DNA from: Alphaproteobacteria bacterium | Lineage (GTDB): Bacteria; Pseudomonadota; Alphaproteobacteria; Puniceispirillales; UBA1172 | Assembly: GCA_021296375.1 (NCBI GenBank) | Contig: JAGWAQ010000003.1 | Location: 1 to 28,107 of the forward strand | DNA length: 28,107 nucleotides | Direction of reading: 5' to 3' | Part shown: positions 25,391 to 28,107 of the stretch, one piece after another | How the letters are laid out: each line of letters opens with the position of its first letter | Position numbering within the stretch: the first letter of the stretch is position 1 | Program-made: the position numbers and the translations under genes | The notes under the pieces: model-generated | Told to the model about the DNA's origin: nothing | Databases searched by the model: none | The model's input: only the letters and a program-made list of their open reading frames with translations

Positions 25391-26941
25391 ATGACCGATA
25401 CTGTTCTTATTCTTGATTTTGGCTCGCAGGTGACGCAATTGATCGCCCGCCGGTTGCGGGAAGACGGGGTCTATACCGAAATCCTGCCCTGCACCGCCGC
25501 GCCTGATCGCATCTCCGCGCTTACTCCTAAAGGGATCATCCTTTCGGGTGGGCCGAATTCCGTCGCGCTCGCCGATACCCCCCGCGCCCCTGACGTTGTG
25601 TTTGAGCTGGGGGTGCCGGTGCTGGGGATTTGCTATGGCCAGCAAACCATGTGCCAGCAATTGGGGGGTCAGGTTGTACCTGGTGATGAGCGCGAATTTG
25701 GCCGTGCTGATGTTCAGGTCAAATCGCCGTCAGCGCTGTTTGAAGGGGTGTGGGAGGCCGGAGTGGATTACCCTGTCTGGTTGTCGCTTGGTGATCGCGT
25801 GGTCGCCTTGCCTGAGGGATTTTCGGTGATCGCCACCAGTTCCGGCGCGCCTTTTGCCGCCATTGCTGATGAAGCGCGGGGGTATTACGGGGTTCAGTTC
25901 CACCCTGAAGTTGTCCATACCCCTGATGGCGCCAAATTGCTCAGCCGGTTTGCCAAGACGATCTGCGGGGTGGTGGGCGACTGGTCCATGGAAGCGTACC
26001 GTGAACGCACCGTGGCGGCGATCCGCGCCCAGGTGGGGGATGACGGCAAGGTCATCTGCGGGTTGTCCGGCGGGGTGGATTCCTCTGTCACGGCGGTGTT
26101 GATCCATGAAGCCATTGGCGAACGCCTGACCTGCGTTTTCGTCGACCACGGGTTGATGCGCGAAGGCGAGGCGGAAGAAGTCATCAAATTGTTTGGCGGG
26201 CAGTATAATATTCCCCTCATTCACGAAGATGCGTCTGATCTGTTCCTCGGGCGACTTGACGGCGTCAGTGACCCGGAAGAAAAGCGCAAGATCATCGGCG
26301 CCACGTTCATTGATGTTTTCGACAAGGCCGCCGCCTCAATCGACGGCGCGGGGTTTTTGGCGCAAGGCACGCTTTACCCTGACGTCATCGAGAGCGTTTC
26401 GGCTTCCGGCGGGCCATCGGTGACGATCAAATCCCACCATAATGTTGGCGGTTTGCCTGATGATATGGACATGGAGCTGGTGGAACCCCTGCGTGAGCTG
26501 TTCAAGGATGAAGTCCGCGCCCTTGGGCGTGAGCTGGGGATGCCGGAAAACCTCATCGGGCGGCATCCGTTCCCGGGGCCGGGGCTGGCGATCCGTATTC
26601 CCGGGGAAATCACGCCCGAGAAATGCGATATCCTGCGCAAGGCCGACGCCGTCTATCTGGATGAGATCCGCAACGCCGGTCTTTATGACGAGATCTGGCA
26701 GGCTTTTGCCGTTTTGCTGCCGGTCCGCACCGTCGGGGTGATGGGGGACGCGCGCTCCTATGACTATGTCTGCGCCCTGCGGGCGGTGACATCCACCGAT
26801 GGCATGACAGCCGACAGCTACGCCTTCAGCCATGACTTCCTGACCCGGGTCTCCACCCGCATCGTCAATGAAGTCAAAGGCATCAACCGCGTCGTTTATG
26901 ACATCACGTCAAAACCGCCAGGGACGATCGAGTGGGAATGA
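25391..26941 (+). CDS. guaA: GMP synthase (glutamine-hydrolysing)
   Basis: GuaA aminates XMP to GMP. The 516-aa protein has the glutamine amidotransferase domain with Cys81 in LGICYGQQ and the His-Glu pair in QFHPEVVHT. The ATP-pyrophosphatase P-loop is GLSGGVDSSV, and the dimerisation domain ends in the conserved PPGTIEWE. The frame is intact. Its last codons ACG ATC GAG TGG GAA TGA recur in altered form 498 bp downstream, indicating that the 3' end has served as an integration target. Confidence 0.97.
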   Translation: MTDTVLILDFGSQVTQLIARRLREDGVYTEILPCTAAPDRISALTPKGIILSGGPNSVALADTPRAPDVVFELGVPVLGICYGQQTMCQQLGGQVVPGDEREFGRADVQVKSPSALFEGVWEAGVDYPVWLSLGDRVVALPEGFSVIATSSGAPFAAIADEARGYYGVQFHPEVVHTPDGAKLLSRFAKTICGVVGDWSMEAYRERTVAAIRAQVGDDGKVICGLSGGVDSSVTAVLIHEAIGERLTCVFVDHGLMREGEAEEVIKLFGGQYNIPLIHEDASDLFLGRLDGVSDPEEKRKIIGATFIDVFDKAAASIDGAGFLAQGTLYPDVIESVSASGGPSVTIKSHHNVGGLPDDMDMELVEPLRELFKDEVRALGRELGMPENLIGRHPFPGPGLAIRIPGEITPEKCDILRKADAVYLDEIRNAGLYDEIWQAFAVLLPVRTVGVMGDARSYDYVCALRAVTSTDGMTADSYAFSHDFLTRVSTRIVNEVKGINRVVYDITSKPPGTIEWE

Positions 26942-26944
26942 AAA

Positions 26945-26961
26945 AATTACTTTAAGTAATT
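26945..26961. repeat. 17-bp palindrome just after guaA
   Basis: AATTACTTTAAGTAATT has 8-bp perfect arms around one T and begins four bases after the guaA stop. It lacks a following T-run, so it is not a clear terminator. It may be a protein-binding site of the integrated element. Confidence 0.5.
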
Positions 26962-27117
26962 GATATTATTGCGTAATGCTTCTCACGCTAAGAAAATTCA
27001 AAAAATTAATTCATTGTTTTGAAATAAGAAAAAATATTGACTTACAAACTTTCATGCATAGTGATGGAACTATTGCGTTTCATAGTTTAGCGATGAAGTC
27101 AAAAGTTAAGGAAACTT

Positions 27118-27183
27118 ATGGTTAGCAACAATCATCCAACTTATTGGATATGGAATGACTGGCTTAAACTTAATCCCTTATAA
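27118..27183 (+). CDS. Possible 21-aa leader peptide
   Basis: The ATG at 27118 has the best ribosome-binding site in this block (AAGGAA at 27108-27113). It opens a 21-codon frame rich in Asn, Trp and Tyr that ends at TAA 27183, overlapping the start of the 51-aa membrane ORF in another frame. Its last sense codons are CCC TTA before TAA. It may be a leader that couples translation, or the true N-terminus of the downstream protein if a +1 shift occurs. Confidence 0.35.
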   Translation: MVSNNHPTYWIWNDWLKLNPL

Positions 27184-27310
27184 TATATACATTTTTTTTA
27201 TTGGGATATTTTTGTGGTTTGCCGTAGGTTTTATGTGGAAAGATAGAGCAATTATGGTTGTACATGTTGGTGCTTTCATATCATTGCTTATTGGATACTT
27301 GAATGCATGA
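27155..27310 (+). CDS. Small two-helix membrane protein (51 aa)
   Basis: I do not recognise the family. Hand translation from the ATG at 27155 gives 51 residues with two hydrophobic segments, about residues 7-28 (IYIFFIGIFLWFAVGF) and 32-49 (AIMVVHVGAFISLLIGYL). They are separated by the charged turn MWKDRA, the normal pattern for a hairpin membrane protein. Its own ribosome-binding site is weak, but the overlapping 21-codon ORF has a good one, so coupling is plausible. Codon use is AT-rich like the rest of the block and unlike the flanking genes. Small phage or island membrane proteins look like this, but no function can be assigned. Confidence 0.5.
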   Translation: MTGLNLIPYNIYIFFIGIFLWFAVGFMWKDRAIMVVHVGAFISLLIGYLNA

Positions 27311-27408
27311 AAACGTGTTGAAGGCAATGCTTACTTTTATTACATGATGTGGGCGGATACTTACAAAATACTTACAAACACAAAATTATAGTGTTTGATA
27401 ATAATAGG

Positions 27409-27570
27409 TTAAATCATTGCTACTATTGAGTGGGAGTAAATTTTTACAAGACGTGGTGCCGTTTGCCTAATGACATCTGTGATGGTGGCGGGTTCACCAC
27501 CCTTTGAGCTGACGTAATATGCATCGGCAAGGGCTGTTTTATTATTCTCCTGCACGAGGTGGGCCATCAT
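27409..27570 (-). other. Possible minus-strand ORF fragment (53 aa) beyond the right core
   Basis: From ATG at 27570 the minus strand encodes MMAHLVQENNKTALADAYYV, then a plausible helix-turn segment (KGGEPATITDVIRQTAPRLVK). After this it runs through the displaced guaA end to a stop at 27409. The central part reads more like real protein than chance, but there is no ribosome-binding site and its start overlaps the start of the P-loop gene. It may be a decayed gene cut at the integration site. Confidence 0.25.
27422..27439 (+). pseudogene. Displaced guaA 3'-terminal fragment (candidate attachment site)
   Basis: ACT ATT GAG TGG GAG TAA encodes Thr-Ile-Glu-Trp-Glu-stop, identical in protein to the guaA terminus at 26924-26941. 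The four base differences fall at third codon positions or within the stop. The upstream frame closes at 27410. It is best read as the original guaA end displaced by insertion. Confidence 0.75.
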
Positions 27571-28069
27571 GACAAAAGGATTGCTGATATTTTTCTGCGG
27601 CAAAATGGGCGCTGGCAAAACCACGCTTGCCCGGAAGATGGTCAAGGAAAAACAAGGCATCCTGATCAGCGAAGACGATCTGCTGTCAACCTTCTACCCT
27701 AACAAAATCAGCACTGTTCACGACTATAAAAAGCATTCGGATTTAATTAAGCCCGTTGTTGAAAACCTTGTTCAGCAATTGCTTGAAAAAGGCCTCACCG
27801 TCATCCTGGACTTTCCGGCGAACACGCGTAATCAACGGCACTGGTTGAAAAGCATAAGTGATGGCGTTGATGCGCCGCACATCTGCTTTGTCCTGGACGT
27901 GGCTGATGACGTGTGTTTGCAGCGGGTACTTGAAAGAGCGCATCCCCACACGGATACAGAAGAAATGTTCACCGCTATGGGCCTGGTCTTCGTCGACCCG
28001 AAAGATGAAGAAGGCGTGACCGTGAAACGGGTTGAGCCGTCATCCCCCATGGTGCCGGATAGGGCGTAA
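27569..28069 (+). CDS. P-loop kinase-like ATP-binding protein (AAA_33/zeta-toxin-like fold)
   Basis: This 166-aa protein has a Walker A motif GKMGAGKTT near residues 10-18 and LISEDDLL after strand 2. VILDFPANTRNQRHW follows as the substrate-side acidic motif, and FVLDVADDVCLQRVLERAH forms the LID-region helix. The layout matches the small P-loop kinases grouped as AAA_33, which include polynucleotide-kinase-like, phosphotransferase and zeta-toxin-related enzymes. The substrate is unknown and no antitoxin gene is evident. GAGGTGG lies about 9 nt upstream of the ATG at 27569. It sits 130 bp beyond the right core of the guaA element, so it may be ordinary chromosomal DNA or island cargo. The 38 bases after its stop show nothing. 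Confidence 0.8.
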   Translation: MTKGLLIFFCGKMGAGKTTLARKMVKEKQGILISEDDLLSTFYPNKISTVHDYKKHSDLIKPVVENLVQQLLEKGLTVILDFPANTRNQRHWLKSISDGVDAPHICFVLDVADDVCLQRVLERAHPHTDTEEMFTAMGLVFVDPKDEEGVTVKRVEPSSPMVPDRA

Positions 28070-28107
28070 AAACGCCTTGTTCAAACCATCAATACATCTG
28101 TAAGATT

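Larger units (their letters stand above)
27040..27378 (+). repeat. Three ACTTACAAA repeats (candidate recombinase arm sites)
   Basis: ACTTACAAA occurs at 27040-27048, 27359-27367 and 27370-27378, all on the same strand. The last two lie in a perfect 11-bp tandem repeat ATACTTACAAA (27357-27367, 27368-27378). One copy is about 100 bp inside the left core and two are about 50-70 bp inside the right core, a layout like integrase arm-type sites. Confidence 0.5.
26930..27435. mobile_element. guaA-integrated element remnant or mini-element, between matching 8-bp cores
   Basis: The core GAGTGGGA occurs at 26930-26937 inside guaA and at 27428-27435. Around the second copy the codons ACT ATT GAG TGG GAG TAA spell the same Thr-Ile-Glu-Trp-Glu-stop as the end of guaA. 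The DNA between is strikingly AT-rich compared with the flanking genes. It holds a palindrome, direct repeats and a small membrane ORF but no integrase. The 3' end of guaA is a known target of genomic islands. A remnant or non-autonomous element is the best reading. Confidence 0.7.

Overview
The window looks like the chromosome of a marine-type alphaproteobacterium. The evidence is a DUF1489 protein (a family largely confined to Alphaproteobacteria), a RamB/ScfR-type regulator, a trimethylamine-methyltransferase-like gene paired with a dimethylglycine/sarcosine dehydrogenase, and coding sequence that is GC-rich by eye. SAR116/Puniceispirillales or a relative would fit, but the genus cannot be fixed from sequence alone.

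Layout. (a) 1-1599, minus strand: cobU-cobT, assembly of the cobalamin nucleotide loop; cobT is cut by the window edge a few residues before its end. (b) 1797-5812, plus strand: a non-pyrrolysine MttB-family methyltransferase and an FAD/GcvT-type demethylating dehydrogenase, probably a methylated-amine (glycine betaine type) catabolic operon, closed by a strong bidirectional terminator at 5831-5857. (c) 5881-8189, minus strand: a zinc alcohol dehydrogenase followed by an enolase-superfamily enzyme with unusual active-site residues. (d) 8190-8695: a 506-bp regulatory region with short repeats, a minus-strand terminator that probably ends a small RNA, a TTTGCAAA-centred palindrome, and a tandem 26-bp repeat. 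(e) 8696-12089, plus strand: scfR-like regulator, mgtE, DUF1489 gene. (f) 12090-18018, minus strand: a 67-aa protein preceded by three spaced CCAATT-N3-AATTGG palindromes, an MFS transporter, glnE and a MATE transporter. (g) 18393-23824, plus strand: a tightly coupled run of RND adaptor, RND permease, hisI and rlmE; the adaptor start lies in a 27-bp tandem repeat that duplicates the ribosome-binding site and start codon. (h) 23921-26941, plus strand: guaB-guaA.

The most interesting part follows guaA. A short AT-rich block (about 498 bp between matching cores) lies between the guaA 3' end and a second, displaced copy of the guaA terminus (Thr-Ile-Glu-Trp-Glu-stop, written with different synonymous codons). 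This is the footprint expected of site-specific integration into the 3' end of guaA, a known island integration site. The block holds three same-strand copies of ACTTACAAA (candidate recombinase arm sites), a 17-bp palindrome and an untracked 51-codon two-helix membrane protein overlapped by a 21-codon leader ORF. There is no integrase, so it is either a remnant or a very small non-autonomous element. A P-loop kinase-like gene follows at 27569-28069.

No tRNA, rRNA, CRISPR array or insertion sequence was seen.
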